Notes under the pieces: generated by a model
Database searches by the model: none
Seen by the model: the letters and a program-made list of their open reading frames with translations, nothing else
Told to the model about the DNA's origin: nothing
NCBI GenBank assembly: GCA_937983075.1
Contig: CALKAQ010000056.1
Location: 1 to 7,479 of the forward strand
Reading direction: 5' to 3'
Origin: an uncultured bacterium
GTDB taxonomy: Bacteria > Bacillota > Limnochordia > DTU080 > JAAYLA01
DNA length: 7,479 nucleotides
Made by a program: the position numbers and the translations under genes
Shown here: positions 6,218 to 7,479 of the stretch, in pieces
Layout: every line of letters begins with the position of its first letter
Position numbering within the stretch: position 1 is the first letter of the stretch

Positions 6218-7479
6218 ATGCGTCACATCACAGGCGTGAGTATTCGGCTGCGAATCATCTTTTTTGCACTGTTGTCCATCGGCATGCTCGGGTCGATGGG
6301 CACTGATGTAACGTTTGCTCATGCCTTGCTGAACGATTCCGTCCCCGAAGCCGGAGCGACCGTGCCCTCCACCCCCGCTACGGTGACGTTGTACTTTACA
6401 GAACCGCTGGTCGCGGATTCCATCGAGATGACCGTCTACCTCAACGGTGAACCTCTGGAAGACCTTCCCGCTCCTTGGGTATCCGATCAGCAGCGGCACG
6501 TTCTCGTGCAACCCTTTTCCGAGGATTACGGTCCCGGTGAGTATCGTCTGGAGTGGATCGCAACTTCTTTGTTCGACGGCCATCGCGTCCCGGGAAGCAT
6601 GACGTTCTTTGTCGGACATCCTGGAACGGCGGTCAGTGCGGACGTTGCGCAACAAACGACTCCTACGCTCCGCAAAGATGACATTCCTCTCGTAGTCGTC
6701 AGCTGGACGGCTTATCTTTCACTTCTTTTTTTCGTCGGTATGAATTTGCTCGCATGGCGCTTGGCAGCCCGACTCGCCAGCGTCGATTCAATCCGTCTGA
6801 CCTTCGGCAACGCAGATTTTTTGGCCATTCTCCAACGATATGGCCGTTGGGCCGGGACGATCAGCCTGGTCATTGGAACAACCGCGTTGCTTGCCCGGCT
6901 GTCGCTGAGCGTCAGCCTATCGCGGCTCACATGGACTTCGCTCGTGCAAAACCCTTTTCAGTTGGCGACATCCGCCATGGCGTTGACAACCGGCTTGCTG
7001 ATTCTGCCCTTCTTCTTGCTGCAAACCAGAGGCGACCGCCCCATTCGCTTCGCACCGCTTTGGTCCATCGTAGGAATGCTTCTCCTGATCGGCTTTCCCA
7101 TCTCGGGCCACGCGGGCGGAGCCGGCGCTTTTCCGCTGAGCTCGGTCCTGTTTGACTGGGTGCATTTGCTTGCCGCTGCGACATGGGTTGGCGGTTTATT
7201 GTACTTGGTGCTGGTTGTTTTCCCTGCTAGCCGCCGGGCTGCTGCTGAAACGGTGCGCCCCGGACAGCTGCAGCGCATCGCCGCCGAACAATTTACGCTG
7301 TTGGCTGTGGCCAGTGTGCTGCTGCTCGCGACAACCGGCATTTTCTTGACCGAACAGCGCTTTGAATCGCTGCGAGAGATTCCCGAGTCATTCTACGGGC
7401 AGAGCCTCATGGTCAAAATCGGCATTTTCCTTCTCATGGGCTTCATCGCGTTCATCCACAGCCGGCTACTGCGGCCGCG
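6218..7479 (+). CDS. CopC-CopD fusion copper resistance/import protein, 3' end outside the window
   Basis: The frame stays open to the right edge (420 codons visible). A signal sequence (about 9-33) is cut just before His35, so that His becomes the mature N-terminus, as in CopC. Residues 35-133 are the CopC beta-barrel (HALLNDSVPEAGATV, LYFTEPL, GEYRLEWIATS), ending in FDGHRVPGSMTFFVG. Asp120 and His122 with the N-terminal His form the usual Cu(II) site. The methionine cluster of Cu(I)-binding CopC is not seen. From about 157 the CopD part follows, with roughly seven hydrophobic segments so far and the signature SGHAGG (296-301) and DWVHLLAAATWVGGLLYL (313-330). YcnJ of Bacillus subtilis has this layout and takes part in copper uptake. 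The gene begins nine bases after the protease stop. A GTG at 6209, in frame and touching that stop with GAGG four bases upstream, is an alternative start. Both arrangements imply an operon. Confidence 0.88.
   Translation, partial: MRHITGVSIRLRIIFFALLSIGMLGSMGTDVTFAHALLNDSVPEAGATVPSTPATVTLYFTEPLVADSIEMTVYLNGEPLEDLPAPWVSDQQRHVLVQPFSEDYGPGEYRLEWIATSLFDGHRVPGSMTFFVGHPGTAVSADVAQQTTPTLRKDDIPLVVVSWTAYLSLLFFVGMNLLAWRLAARLASVDSIRLTFGNADFLAILQRYGRWAGTISLVIGTTALLARLSLSVSLSRLTWTSLVQNPFQLATSAMALTTGLLILPFFLLQTRGDRPIRFAPLWSIVGMLLLIGFPISGHAGGAGAFPLSSVLFDWVHLLAAATWVGGLLYLVLVVFPASRRAAAETVRPGQLQRIAAEQFTLLAVASVLLLATTGIFLTEQRFESLREIPESFYGQSLMVKIGIFLLMGFIAFIHSRLLRP

Noticed and set aside
6754..7155. Plus-strand 133-codon frame inside the CopC-CopD gene
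   Set aside because: It lies in another frame of the CopD membrane region, which has clear CopD signatures; the translation is arginine-rich and meaningless.

Overview
The window comes from a moderately GC-rich bacterium. It carries purine-rich Shine-Dalgarno sites (AGGAGG, GGAGG) and sigma-70-like promoter elements. The lineage cannot be fixed from the sequence alone. A CopC-CopD fusion, a MTHFSD-like folate enzyme, a Mug/TDG-type glycosylase and a secreted ThuA/beta-propeller protein would all fit a deep-branching Bacillota or Chloroflexota genome, but that is inference. I see no transposase, phage gene, tRNA, rRNA or CRISPR array, so this looks like chromosomal sequence.

Left part (1-1412, plus strand). 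After about 130 unassigned bases, an extended -10 promoter and a strong AGGAGG site lead into a GTG-started 411-residue gene. It joins a 5-formyltetrahydrofolate cyclo-ligase-like (MTHFSD-type) domain to a complete mismatch-specific uracil/thymine DNA glycosylase (Mug) domain. This is the most striking gene here, because it links one-carbon/folate metabolism to removal of uracil from DNA in one polypeptide.

Middle part (1548-5130, minus strand). A 1037-residue secreted protein converges on the fusion gene. It has a signal peptide, a ThuA domain, a PVC-type sugar-dehydrogenase-like propeller, HEAT-like repeats and a CBM4/9-like jelly roll. It lacks the C-terminal CxxCH cytochrome often found in this family, and its mature chain has no cysteine. 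Upstream and in the same direction lies a 121-residue winged-helix-like protein, a likely regulator. An AT-rich spacer with an 8-bp inverted repeat separates the two.

Right part (5131-7479, plus strand). A 200-bp divergent control region contains a 38-bp imperfect palindrome and a good TTGAAT-N17-TATAAG promoter. It precedes a membrane-anchored HtrA-like serine protease without a PDZ domain. Nine bases after the protease stop begins a CopC-CopD copper protein fusion that runs off the right edge. These two genes probably form an operon concerned with envelope quality control and copper. The winged-helix protein, divergent from them and co-directional with the ThuA gene, is well placed to regulate both sides.
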